DNA of 64,000 bases from Sphingopyxis sp. Root154 (GCF_001427105.1 NZ_LMGI01000002.1:1672866-1736865), one strand, 5' to 3'. Shown: positions 24,603-33,912, counted from the stretch's first letter. Notes: generated by a model not told the origin, from the letters alone. A program made the numbers and translations.

Positions 24603-26576
24603 CTATAGCCCGTTGCAGACATTCTGGTTCGCCGTGTCGAGGAACGGGGCGAACGGGCAGCTGATATAGCGGAGGCGCACTCCGGCGCCGACATTCACGA
24701 CAACCGTATCCGAGCGGATTGCGGCGGGCGCATTGCCAATGCCGCCGACGCGCGCGCCGCCATTATGCGCGCCCAAAAAGCTGATCATATCATCCTGATC
24801 GATACCGTCGCCCGACACGCCGATTGCGCCGACCAGCTGATTGCCGCGATATATGGGGACCGATCCGGGGAAGATCTGAATACCGTTCTGCAGCCGGTTC
24901 TGCCCCGCCGCGACGTCGGGCAAGGTCGTGCAGCGCGCCGGGGTGTCGGTCGGGCTGGCGCCCGAGACGAAGCCGAGGTGCGCCCCGAGATTGCCGATGA
25001 TCAGCGCCGATTGCAGCCCGGTCGAGAAGGGATTGAACTGCGCGATCGGGCGCGAAAGCGGCCCGTTCGGCCGGCCGACCTCGCCATCGGGGAAATAGGG
25101 CCGCGACAGATTGCCGTTGGCGCGGTCGGAGAAGGCGATCGTGCCGGTGAGCGCGGCAGGATTGTTCAGGAAATTCCGCGTCGCGGTGACGAATTGGCGT
25201 ACATCGGCGCTGGCGTTCGCGCTGAGTTCGGTTCCGGCCTGCGCGCCCGAGAAAAAGGCTGCGGTGCGCGCCTTCTGCAAGCTGACGTCGGTTCCGAAGA
25301 TCGGTGCATCGGGCGAGCGGACGAGACCAAGCACCGAGCCATGCGTATCGACGATGCTGATCGACACCTGCGCGCGGCTGTCGAGCGGGCGGCGAATCTG
25401 CGCGCGCGCGCGGCTCATTACCGTGAAGGCTTCCTCTAGGACCGCGCGCACTTCGGCCTGCGTCAGCGGCGCGCTGTTCGTTGCGCCGTCGGTGCCGGCA
25501 CGCAGCGGATAGCGGTTCGCACCGCTGCCGTCGGTGAGCACGAAGGCGTCGCGGTTCGAAAATTCGGCCGCAGTCGACGCGCGGATGCCCGACGCCTCGC
25601 TGCCATAAGCGGTGCCCGCAATGACCCCGGCATTGGCATAACCGACCACCGCGACGAGGTTGCCCGCGGCGCCATTGAGGCTGGCGAAACTCGCCCCGGT
25701 TGGGGGGCTCAAGTCCTCATATTTAGCGTCGGAAAAGCGCAAGCTTGTGCCATCGACGGTAATCTTGTCGGCGGTAATGCTGATTGGTGCTTCGAATCCG
25801 CGCGTGCCCGCGAGCGCGATGAACTCCTCGGGGTCGTTGTCGACGTCGAGGATGTTGGAGTCGCTGCCGTAGATGCCGTCGCCCATCACCCCAATGCCGC
25901 CGACGAGCACGCCATTCTTGTAGAGCGGCAGCCCGCCGGGGTCAGCGGCGAGGCCGAGCGGCGAACGTTTGGGGCCGATCAGCGCCGCCGCCCCGGCGGT
26001 ACCGAAGCGCGCCGACAGGTCGCTGCAGGGAAGCTGGCTGAACTGCACGCCGAAAAGCGGCCCGCTTTCGAGCCCGACGGTGGTCGGCGCCGGCGGGAAA
26101 TGTTCCTGGACGATCTGGCTCGCGGTGCGGGTCGAGAAGGCGTTGCCGCCGCTCGAGAGATACGCGCCGGTAACCGCCTTGGCGATCGCGCCGCCCTCAG
26201 CGGGAAAGGTGACATTCTGTGCGTCGATGTTCGCGCCATTAGGGGCAGGCGCGGTCGTCGCGGTCGCGCGCGCGCCGGACATACGGAACACGCCGAGCAC
26301 ATTGCCGACGCGGTCGGTCACCGCGATCACCGATGGCAGGCCGCGTGCCTGCGCTTCCGATATGGCCTGTGCGAGCACGCGCTCGACGTCCGCCGTGCTC
26401 AGCGCTTCGGCGGCGGGCGGCGTATATACCGTAGTCGGCGTTGGAGTGGGGGTCGGGGTAGGAGTCGGGGTCGGCGTACCGCCGCCACCCCCGCCACCGC
26501 CGCCGCACGAGGTAAGCAGCAGCGCGCCCATCGCGGCAAAGGCGGCCGAACGAAAAAGATGGGTCTTGCTCTGCAT
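24603..26576 (-). CDS. Lipoprotein with two HbpS/GlcG-like heme-binding domains
   Basis: The product has 657 residues. A lipoprotein signal ends in LLLTSC with the modified cysteine at 24, followed by nine Gly and a Thr-Pro repeat of about 15 residues that acts as a rigid tether. Two related halves follow (~60-300 and ~365-650). Each has a VxD-x-GxVLG strand (VAVTDRVGNVLGVFRM; SIVDTHGSVLGLVRSP), a helix with AKAVTGAYLS or QKARTAAFFS, and a final strand pair (LYKNGVLVGGIGVMGDGI; IYRGNQLVGAIGVSGDGI). This is the HbpS/GlcG (DUF336) fold, known to bind heme in some members. It has no CXXCH. The four-base gap to the cytochrome upstream and zero gap to the porin downstream argue for a shared complex. 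Confidence 0.85.
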   Translation of the reverse strand: MQSKTHLFRSAAFAAMGALLLTSCGGGGGGGGGTPTPTPTPTPTPTPTTVYTPPAAEALSTADVERVLAQAISEAQARGLPSVIAVTDRVGNVLGVFRMSGARATATTAPAPNGANIDAQNVTFPAEGGAIAKAVTGAYLSSGGNAFSTRTASQIVQEHFPPAPTTVGLESGPLFGVQFSQLPCSDLSARFGTAGAAALIGPKRSPLGLAADPGGLPLYKNGVLVGGIGVMGDGIYGSDSNILDVDNDPEEFIALAGTRGFEAPISITADKITVDGTSLRFSDAKYEDLSPPTGASFASLNGAAGNLVAVVGYANAGVIAGTAYGSEASGIRASTAAEFSNRDAFVLTDGSGANRYPLRAGTDGATNSAPLTQAEVRAVLEEAFTVMSRARAQIRRPLDSRAQVSISIVDTHGSVLGLVRSPDAPIFGTDVSLQKARTAAFFSGAQAGTELSANASADVRQFVTATRNFLNNPAALTGTIAFSDRANGNLSRPYFPDGEVGRPNGPLSRPIAQFNPFSTGLQSALIIGNLGAHLGFVSGASPTDTPARCTTLPDVAAGQNRLQNGIQIFPGSVPIYRGNQLVGAIGVSGDGIDQDDMISFLGAHNGGARVGGIGNAPAAIRSDTVVVNVGAGVRLRYISCPFAPFLDTANQNVCNGL

Positions 26577-26580
26577 GATC

Positions 26581-28044
26581 TTACCGCAGCGCCCCGATCG
26601 CGCGCACTGCGCTGCCGAACGACGCCTGAAATTCGGAGGGCTTGTAGGCGTTGGGGTCTTTCACCGCAGCATAGGCGCGGTCGATGTCGCCGCGAATGCC
26701 CGCCGCCGCACCGATGGTCACGCGGCCCGACGACACCATCGCGTTGAGCAAGGTGTCGACCCCCATCACCGCCTGCTGCGACCCCGAATAGTCGGTGTAG
26801 CGATCGCTGATCGCCTTCGCCGAAATCGCGTCGACCATCGCAAAGGCGTCGGTGCCCGAGAAATTGCGCGACGCGAACGCACTCTTGAGCGCCGCGACGG
26901 TCTGCGACAGCTGCACTGCAGCGGCGACCGCGCTCGGCCGGTCGGTCGCCATCGCCTTGTGGAACGCCGCGGTGCGGAGAGCGAGCTGGTCGGCAAGCGC
27001 GGGCGCGGCCAAGCGCGCCGCGGCGGCGAGCATGATCAGATTCTCGTCATTATAGGGCGGCATGCCTTCGGGGATCGACCGGCCGGGATTGTCGAGCCCG
27101 GTGCGCACGGGCTTCGCCTGATCGAAGATACGGCGGTGACAGCTGTGGCAGTCGAGGAAATAGAATTCGGGGAACAGGCCCTCGGTCCCGCGCCGCGTCT
27201 GGAACAGAGCGAGGCTGCGCTCGATCGCGGTCGCCTGCCCGACCGCCCACATCTGGACATGATCGGTGCGCCGGTTCGCGGCGCCGAACTTGCGCCAGCC
27301 ATAGTCGGCGTCTTCCTGATGATGCGCTTGCAGCGACGAGAAGAGATCGAGTTCGAACGAAATGCGGGGATGCCCTGCCGCCATGATGCGGTGGGTGACG
27401 AACTGGCCGTCGGCCGCCGAGCCGAAATGGCAGTCGACGCATACGCCCGCGCGGACGACGGGGTCCTCGAGCTTCTTCAGCCCCGCCGACAAGTTCGCGA
27501 GATGCTTGTCGCGCATTTCGCGGTCGGGGTCGGCGTTCGTGCCGACGCCGGCATAATGGCTCGCAAGCCAGCCGCCCGCGGGGCCGTGGCACGATTCGCA
27601 GCCGACGCCGTCCTCGGCCGGGGCGGCGCGCGCGGTGCCCGCAGTGCTGTGGCAGCCGAGGCACATCTGCGCCTTGGCGGGATCACCAATGCCGAGGTTG
27701 CGCGCGATGAATTGGCTGCGGTTGTTGCTGAGCACTGCCCACGCGCGGCTGTGCGCACCGCCGGGGGTCGAGGGTTCCTGCCATTTCATCAGCTCGTCCT
27801 GGCGGACGACGGTGCCGTCACCCTCCATCCGGCCGTGGCAGGTCGAACCCGCGCACGAAGCGACGCCGGTGTAACGCGCGCCGCTTTCGCCCTGCGAGCG
27901 GGCGGGGGGTGCAAAGACGAACGCCGCAATGGCGAACGCGAGCAGCATCAGCACCAGAGTGGCAAATGCCGCGCGCGTGGGAGCAAGGGCGGCTAACGCC
28001 GCCCAAGGCCGGTCGGCGCGCTCCTTTCCAGCGTGCGTCGTCAT
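26581..28044 (-). CDS. Membrane-anchored multiheme cytochrome c (c554-like)
   Basis: The product has 487 residues. One N-terminal transmembrane helix (ATLVLMLLAFAIAAFVF, ~28-45) probably anchors it to the inner membrane facing the periplasm. There are four CXXCH sites at residues 128, 149, 202 and 299, and an atypical CAGSTCH (C-x4-CH) at 64-70, so up to five hemes. Distal His candidates include HAR/HSR, TDHVQMW and HH. The last ~150 residues are helical and heme-free. The layout recalls cytochrome c554-type proteins. It is the first gene of a four-gene unit and could pass electrons from the membrane quinone pool toward the outer membrane (inference). Confidence 0.85.
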   Translation of the reverse strand: MTTHAGKERADRPWAALAALAPTRAAFATLVLMLLAFAIAAFVFAPPARSQGESGARYTGVASCAGSTCHGRMEGDGTVVRQDELMKWQEPSTPGGAHSRAWAVLSNNRSQFIARNLGIGDPAKAQMCLGCHSTAGTARAAPAEDGVGCESCHGPAGGWLASHYAGVGTNADPDREMRDKHLANLSAGLKKLEDPVVRAGVCVDCHFGSAADGQFVTHRIMAAGHPRISFELDLFSSLQAHHQEDADYGWRKFGAANRRTDHVQMWAVGQATAIERSLALFQTRRGTEGLFPEFYFLDCHSCHRRIFDQAKPVRTGLDNPGRSIPEGMPPYNDENLIMLAAAARLAAPALADQLALRTAAFHKAMATDRPSAVAAAVQLSQTVAALKSAFASRNFSGTDAFAMVDAISAKAISDRYTDYSGSQQAVMGVDTLLNAMVSSGRVTIGAAAGIRGDIDRAYAAVKDPNAYKPSEFQASFGSAVRAIGALR

Positions 28045-28094
28045 CCGCAGAACCCCTTTTTCCCCAACCCGGCGCCTTTACGCCTTGGGCCGAT

Positions 28095-29450
28095 TTATAC
28101 CACCCCGAATGCCAGCATCGCGTCGGCCACTTTCTTGAAGCCGGCGATGTTCGCGCCCTTCACATAGTCGATATAGCCGCCGCCGCGGTCACCATAGGTC
28201 AGGCAGCTCTTGTGGATGCCGTCCATGATGTCCTTGAGCATCTGCTGCAGCTCGGCTTCGCTCCAGCTGCGGCGCCCGCTGTTCTGGCTCATTTCGAGGC
28301 CCGACACTGCGACGCCGCCGGCATTCGCCGCCTTGCCCGGCGCGAACATGATCTTCGCATCCTTGAAGATATGCACACCTTCGAGGTTGGTCGGCATGTT
28401 GGCGCCCTCGCTGACCGCGATACAGCCGTTGGCGACGAGCGCCTTCGCATCGTCGCCGAGCAGCTCGTTCTGCGTCGCGCACGGCAAAGCAACGTCGCAC
28501 TTCACGCCCCACGGCGTCTTGCCCGCCGTGAAGCTCGCGCTTTTGAACTCGTCGCAATATTCCTCGATCCGGCCGCGGCGATGCGTCTTGTGCGCCTTCA
28601 CCCAATCAATCTTTTCCTGCGTGATGCCATCGGGATCATGGATGAAGCCGCCCGAATCGGAGAGCGTCAGCACCTTGCCGCCGAGCTGGACGATCTTTTC
28701 GGCCGCGTGCGTCGCGACATTGCCCGAGCCCGAAATGACCGCACTCTTGCCGACCAGATCCTGCCCCTTCGCGGCGAGCATATTGGCGAGGAAATAAACC
28801 GCGCCATAACCCGTCGCCTCGGTGCGAATCAGCGAGCCGCCCCATTCGAGACCCTTGCCGGTGAGCACGCCGGTAAACTCGTTGGTGATCCGCTTGTACT
28901 GGCCGAACATGAAGCCGATTTCGCGGCCACCCACCCCGATGTCGCCCGCGGGCACGTCGATGTCGGCGCCGATGTGACGATAGAGCTCGGTCATGAAGCT
29001 TTGGCAAAAGCGCATGATCTCACGCACGCTCTTGCCCTTGGGATTGAAGTTCGACCCGCCCTTGCCGCCGCCCATCGGCAGCCCGGTCAGCGCATTCTTG
29101 AACGTCTGTTCGAAGGCGAGGAATTTGAGCACGCTTTCGGTGACGCTCGGGTGAAAGCGGATGCCGCCCTTATACGGCCCGATGGCATTGTTGTTCTGGA
29201 CGCGCCAGCCGCGCTGAACGCGGATATTGCCGTTGTCGTCTTCCCAGCAGACGCGAAAGGACACGACCCGGTCGGGTTCGGCGATGCGCCGCAAAATTTG
29301 CTGCGCGTGATATTCTTCCTTGTCGGCGATGAAATCGAAGATGTCCTCGGACACTTCCTGCACCGCCTGGACGAACTCGGGCTGACCCGGGTTGCGCTTT
29401 TTTACGCCTTCCATGAACGTCGAAAAGTCGACGTGATCCGAAATTGCCAT
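28095..29450 (-). CDS. gdhA: Glutamate dehydrogenase
   Basis: ATG 29450 follows GGAGGGG; the longer upstream reading frame is not used. The product has 451 residues of the hexameric GDH class: GGIRFHPSVTESVLKFLAFEQTFKNAL, the catalytic lysine segment PMGGGKGGSNF, DIDVPAGDIGVGGREIG, and the nucleotide-binding VISGSGNVATHAAEKI. It interconverts 2-oxoglutarate plus ammonia and glutamate. Closest in layout to NADP-dependent E. coli GdhA, but cofactor preference is not proven. Only 50 bases separate its stop from the cytochrome operon on the same strand and no T-tailed terminator is visible, so read-through is possible. Confidence 0.94.
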   Translation of the reverse strand: MAISDHVDFSTFMEGVKKRNPGQPEFVQAVQEVSEDIFDFIADKEEYHAQQILRRIAEPDRVVSFRVCWEDDNGNIRVQRGWRVQNNNAIGPYKGGIRFHPSVTESVLKFLAFEQTFKNALTGLPMGGGKGGSNFNPKGKSVREIMRFCQSFMTELYRHIGADIDVPAGDIGVGGREIGFMFGQYKRITNEFTGVLTGKGLEWGGSLIRTEATGYGAVYFLANMLAAKGQDLVGKSAVISGSGNVATHAAEKIVQLGGKVLTLSDSGGFIHDPDGITQEKIDWVKAHKTHRRGRIEEYCDEFKSASFTAGKTPWGVKCDVALPCATQNELLGDDAKALVANGCIAVSEGANMPTNLEGVHIFKDAKIMFAPGKAANAGGVAVSGLEMSQNSGRRSWSEAELQQMLKDIMDGIHKSCLTYGDRGGGYIDYVKGANIAGFKKVADAMLAFGVV

Positions 29451-29608
29451 GCACCCCTCCCCTGTATGACTGGGAAAGCCGGTGCGACCCCTGACGATTT
29501 TATCGTTGACCGACCTTGTATGCCAAAGGCTACACCATCGCCAAGCAAAGGCAATATGACTGCGCGCACAGGCGGCATTTTTTCGCGGCGCGTCCAAGAG
29601 GGGCAAAA

Positions 29609-30559
29609 ATGAGCGAGAGCAACAAGATGGCGACGGGCACTACGGGGGGCATGACGGGCACCAACCGGGCGATATTGATCGCCGCCTTCCTGTTGCTGGC
29701 AGCCGCGATCGGTTATGCGATCTGGCGCGATTCCGGTCCCCCGGCGCCCGATCCCGCAACGCAAACCATGGGCGCGCAGTCCAATCAGCTCGCCGAGCTG
29801 GAGGCGCGCACAAAGCGCGAACCGAGCAGCGCGGACGCCTGGACCGCGCTCGGCGCCGCGAAATTCGACCTCAGCGATTTTGCCGGTGCCGCCACCGCTT
29901 ATGAAAAGGCGGTCGCGCTTTCGCCCGATTCGGCGGGCCTTTGGTCTGCGCTCGGCGAGGCGCGGGTGATGGGAAGCGACAGCGATCCGATGCCCGCCGC
30001 CGGACTCGACGCGTTCAACCGGGCGATCGCGCTCGACGCCAAGGATCCGCGTGCGCGTTATTTCCTCGCGGTGAAAAAGGATATTGGCGGCGATCACAAG
30101 GGCGCGATCGAGGACTGGTTCGCGCTGCTCGCCGACACACCGCAGGGCGCGCCATGGGAGGCGGACCTCCGCCGCACGATCGAACAGGTTGGGCAGATCC
30201 ACAAGATCGACGTTGCCGCGCGGCTCGCAAGCACGCAGCCGCGGCCGCTGACCGCCAACGAAATGCCGGTTGCGGCGCGCGCGATTCCGGGGCCGAGCCG
30301 CGCCGACATGGAAGCGGCATCGCAGCTCCCTAAGGGCCAGCAGGACCAGATGATCGAGGGCATGGTGAGCGGGCTCGAAGCGAAGCTCAAAGCCGATCCC
30401 GCCGACGTCGACCGCTGGATCATGTTGATGCGCAGCCGGATGACGCTGGGCGAAACGGCAAAGGCCGCACAGGCGCTGAAAGACGGGATTGCGGCGAACC
30501 CGGCTGCGGCGGGACGATTGAAGGCGCAGGCGCAGCTGCTGGGGGTGCCGGGTGCGTAA
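29609..30559 (+). CDS. CcmI-like TPR protein of cytochrome c maturation
   Basis: The start is ATG 29609. The product has 316 residues. One N-terminal transmembrane helix (AILIAAFLLLAAAIGYAIW) is followed by TPR repeats. The repeat block SAGLWSALGEARVMGSDSDPMPAAGLDAFNRAIALDAKDPRARYFLA, then GAIEDWFALLADTPQGAPW, matches the periplasmic TPR part of CcmI/CycH, which delivers apocytochromes to heme ligase. The usual first membrane segment pair of full CcmI is reduced to one. It is divergent from gdhA by ~158 bp and lies next to a multiheme cytochrome operon, so it may be a dedicated chaperone for those large cytochromes (inference). The rest of ccm is not in the window. Confidence 0.7.
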   Translation: MSESNKMATGTTGGMTGTNRAILIAAFLLLAAAIGYAIWRDSGPPAPDPATQTMGAQSNQLAELEARTKREPSSADAWTALGAAKFDLSDFAGAATAYEKAVALSPDSAGLWSALGEARVMGSDSDPMPAAGLDAFNRAIALDAKDPRARYFLAVKKDIGGDHKGAIEDWFALLADTPQGAPWEADLRRTIEQVGQIHKIDVAARLASTQPRPLTANEMPVAARAIPGPSRADMEAASQLPKGQQDQMIEGMVSGLEAKLKADPADVDRWIMLMRSRMTLGETAKAAQALKDGIAANPAAAGRLKAQAQLLGVPGA

Positions 30560-30766
30560 AAATCCCCGTTGGCGCGCGGCCCGGAACGCGGTACGCCGTC
30601 ATCGCTGCGGGGGGCAACCATAACATAGGGTCGCCGCGGCACTATGCCGCGAGACGCTTTCGGACGTATTTGCCCGGGACAGTTGTCCACTCTGTATCGG
30701 GCCTCGTGGTTCCAGCCAGCCGATGCGCTGGCTGCCGAAGCCACCGCGCATCAGCCAGCGCAGAAT

Positions 30767-33700
30767 TTAACCCGCCATCAACGCCGCATTCCCGCCCGCC
30801 GCGGTGATGTCGGTCGAGATCGACTTCTCTTCGGCGAAGCGGTGCAGATAATGCGGGCCGCCGGCCTTGGGGCCGGTGCCCGACAGACCGCGCCCACCGA
30901 ACGGCTGCGAACCGACGATCGCGCCGATCTGGTTGCGGTTCACATAGACGTTGCCGACCTGCGCGCGCGCCGCGATATGCGCAGCGACCCCGTCGATGCG
31001 CGTGTGGACGCCGAGCGTCAGGCCGTAACCTGAGGCGTTGATCGCATCGATGAGCGCGTCGAGCTCGCCGCCCTTCCACGTCGCGACATGGAGCACGGGG
31101 CCGAAAATCTCACGCTTCAGGTCGGTGACATGGTCGAGCCGGATCGCCACCGGCGGCACGAAATGGCCGTCGGCGGGCAGGTTCGTGCGCCCCGCTTCGG
31201 CGATCACACGCCCCGCGGCGCGCGCTTCGGCGACATAGGCGACAATATTCGCCTGCGCTTCATCATCGATGATCGGGCCCACATCAGTGGAAAGGATCGA
31301 CGGATCGCCGACATTGAGTTCGGCCATCGCGCCCGCGACCATTTCAATCATCGTGTCGGCGACATCTTCCTGCACGCAGAGCAGGCGGAGCGCCGAACAG
31401 CGCTGCCCCGCCGACTGGAAGGCCGACGCGACGGCGTCGCGTGCGACCTGTTCGGGGAGTGCGGTCGAATCGACGATCATCGCATTGGCGCCGCCGGTTT
31501 CGGCAATCAGCGTCGCGATCGGGCCGTCGCGTCCGGCGAGGCTGCGGTTGATCATACGCGCGACCTCGGTCGAGCCGGTGAAGGCGACGCCGATGATGTC
31601 GTCGTTGCTGGTGAGCGCCGCGCCAACGGTCTCGCCGCGGCCCGGGAGAAACGCAAGCACATCGCCCGGGATGCCAGCTTCGAGCAGCATTTCGACCGCG
31701 GCGTGCGCGATCAGCGGGGTCTGCTCAGCGGGCTTTGCGAGCACGGCGTTGCCCGCGGCGAGCGCCGCCGACACCTGGCCGAGGAAAATCGCGAGCGGGA
31801 AGTTCCACGGGCTGATGCACACGAACACGCCCTTGCCTTCGAGCATCAGCTCGTTGCGCTCGCCCGTCGGACCGGGCAACGCCACCGGGTAGGTGAAGTC
31901 GGAACGCGCCTGTGCCGCATAATATCGCAGGAAATCGACCGCTTCGCGCACCTCGGCGATCGCATCGACGAGCGTCTTGCCCGCCTCGTCGATCGCGAGG
32001 CCGAGGAAAAGCGCATCATGCTCTTCGAGCAGGTCGGCGGCGCGTTCGAGCCGCTCGGCGCGGAAGGCCCCGCCCGCGAGACTCCAGTCGCCGTGCGCCT
32101 TCTGCCCCGCGGCGACGGCATCGGCGACCATCGCCGCGTCGGCCTCGATCACCTGCCCGACGACCACGCCCGTCGCGGGATTGCGCACCGGATCCGTCTT
32201 GCCCTTACGCGCAACGCCGCCGACGATCGGCGCCGCAACAAGGTCGCTCCGCCGCGCCGCGCCGATCGCCGAAACCAGCGCCTCGGGCACGCCGGGATCG
32301 CCGAGATCATAGCCGCGCGAATTGCGGCGCACGGGATCGAAGAGACCAAGGCCGGTCGCGATGGCGGGCGACGCCTCGCTCGCGACGCTGCGCGGATCGA
32401 CCGCAAGCTGCTCGGCGGTGACACCGGGGTCCGAAAACTGATGCACGAAGCTGGAGTTCGCGCCATTTTCGAGCAGGCGGCGGACAAGATAGGCGAGCAG
32501 GTCGCGATGCGTGCCGACCGGCGCATAGACGCGCACCGGTCGCGGCGGCGGGAACAGCGCGACGAGCGCGTCATGCGCGCCCTCGCCCATGCCGTGGAGC
32601 CGTTGCAACTCGTAGTCGGCGCCCGCGAACAGTTCCGAGACAAAAGCGAGCGTCATCGCATTGTGGCTTGCGAACGCCGGATAGATGCAATCCTGACAGT
32701 CGCGCAGCAACTGCGTGCAGCGCATATAATTGAGGTCGGTATGGAGTTTCGCGGTGAAGACGGGGAAGTCGCCGAGCCCCAGCGTCTGCGCGCGCTTGAT
32801 CTCGGTGTCCCAATAGGCGCCCTTGACGAGGCGCATCGACAGCTTGACCCCGCGGGTCCGCGCGCGGTTCGCGAGCCAGTCGATCACCGCCGGCGCGCGC
32901 TTCTGATAGGCCTGAATCACGATGCCGAGCCCGGTCCAGTTATCCGCGATCCCGGCGTCGATCAGCGCGGCGAACACGTCCATATGCGGTTCCAGCCGGT
33001 CGCTTTCCTCGGCGTCGATCATCAGCGGGATGTTCACCGCGCGCGCTGCCTTCGCGAGTTCGACCACCTTCGGCACCAGTTCGCCGATCACACGCGCGTG
33101 CTGCAGATATTCGTAGCGCGGATGGAGCGCCGACAGCTTGATCGAAATGCCATGATTGGCGTGCGGGTCGCCCGGCTTCGCCGCCTTGCCGATGCGCGCG
33201 ATGGCATTGGCGTAGCTCTCATAATAGCGCTGCGCATCCTCGGCGGTGCGTGCGGCTTCGCCGAGCATGTCGAAGCTCGCCAGCTCGGACTTTTCCTTGT
33301 CGGCGCGTTTGACCGCGGCGTCGATCGTCTCGCCCATCACGAACTGCTGGCCGAGCATCTTCATCGCCGCGAGCGCCGCCTGGCGAATCACCGGCTCGCC
33401 CGAGCGGCGCACCATCGATTTGATCAGGGTCAGCGGGTTCGCCTTGCTGCCCATCGCGTCGAGCATCAGCGTCGCCGAGCCGAGCGAGAGGCCGCGCGAC
33501 GACAGCGCAACGATCAGCGGGCTGTCCTCATCCTCGCCGTCCTTCCAGTGGCGCCCCGCGATCTTGTCGCGGATCAGCGCATTGGCGGTCGCATTGTCGG
33601 GGACGCGGAGCAGCGCCTCGGCGAGGCACATCAGCACGACGCCTTCCTCGGTCGACAGGCGATAGCGGTTCATGAGTTGCGCGACGAGCGTCTCGCGTTC

Positions 33701-33862
33701 GCCCTCGGCCTTCGCTTTGCGGATCAGTTCGAGCCCGCGGCGGGTGACCGCCTCGACACTCGCCGACGAGGTTGCAAGATCGTTGCGCAGCTCGGCGACG
33801 ATGTCGGATTCGCTGCGGCGGGCGAGGGCGCGGATAGGCGTGCGGTCGGGGCTTTGGGTCAT
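30767..33862 (-). CDS. putA: Bifunctional proline dehydrogenase / P5C dehydrogenase PutA
   Basis: The start is ATG 33862. The product has 1,031 residues. The proline dehydrogenase barrel spans ~170-470 (GISIKLSALHPRYE, MIDAEESDRLEPH, RLVKGAYWDTEIK, FASHNA). The aldehyde dehydrogenase spans ~540-1020 (CISPWNFPLAIFLGQVSAALAAGN, AFTGSTEVARMI, ETGGANAMIVD, AGQRCSALRLL with the catalytic cysteine). The enzyme converts proline to glutamate, channelling the intermediate. It lacks the N-terminal ribbon-helix-helix of enteric PutA, so it should not be its own repressor. The divergent Lrp-type gene most likely regulates it. Confidence 0.96.
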   Translation of the reverse strand: MTQSPDRTPIRALARRSESDIVAELRNDLATSSASVEAVTRRGLELIRKAKAEGERETLVAQLMNRYRLSTEEGVVLMCLAEALLRVPDNATANALIRDKIAGRHWKDGEDEDSPLIVALSSRGLSLGSATLMLDAMGSKANPLTLIKSMVRRSGEPVIRQAALAAMKMLGQQFVMGETIDAAVKRADKEKSELASFDMLGEAARTAEDAQRYYESYANAIARIGKAAKPGDPHANHGISIKLSALHPRYEYLQHARVIGELVPKVVELAKAARAVNIPLMIDAEESDRLEPHMDVFAALIDAGIADNWTGLGIVIQAYQKRAPAVIDWLANRARTRGVKLSMRLVKGAYWDTEIKRAQTLGLGDFPVFTAKLHTDLNYMRCTQLLRDCQDCIYPAFASHNAMTLAFVSELFAGADYELQRLHGMGEGAHDALVALFPPPRPVRVYAPVGTHRDLLAYLVRRLLENGANSSFVHQFSDPGVTAEQLAVDPRSVASEASPAIATGLGLFDPVRRNSRGYDLGDPGVPEALVSAIGAARRSDLVAAPIVGGVARKGKTDPVRNPATGVVVGQVIEADAAMVADAVAAGQKAHGDWSLAGGAFRAERLERAADLLEEHDALFLGLAIDEAGKTLVDAIAEVREAVDFLRYYAAQARSDFTYPVALPGPTGERNELMLEGKGVFVCISPWNFPLAIFLGQVSAALAAGNAVLAKPAEQTPLIAHAAVEMLLEAGIPGDVLAFLPGRGETVGAALTSNDDIIGVAFTGSTEVARMINRSLAGRDGPIATLIAETGGANAMIVDSTALPEQVARDAVASAFQSAGQRCSALRLLCVQEDVADTMIEMVAGAMAELNVGDPSILSTDVGPIIDDEAQANIVAYVAEARAAGRVIAEAGRTNLPADGHFVPPVAIRLDHVTDLKREIFGPVLHVATWKGGELDALIDAINASGYGLTLGVHTRIDGVAAHIAARAQVGNVYVNRNQIGAIVGSQPFGGRGLSGTGPKAGGPHYLHRFAEEKSISTDITAAGGNAALMAG

Positions 33863-33912
33863 GGCGCCCGATATCACATCGGCAGAAGTCGATCCGACTT
33901 GTTTGGGCCATT

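Noticed and set aside
26435..26510. Apparent G/T-rich microsatellite
   Set aside because: It is the coding sequence of the Gly9/(Thr-Pro) tether of the HbpS-like lipoprotein, not a stand-alone repeat.
30560..30766. Possible small gene between the CcmI-like gene and putA
   Set aside because: The frames in this gap lack start signals and continue as shadows; only short hairpins (e.g. CGCGGC/GCCGCG) are seen.
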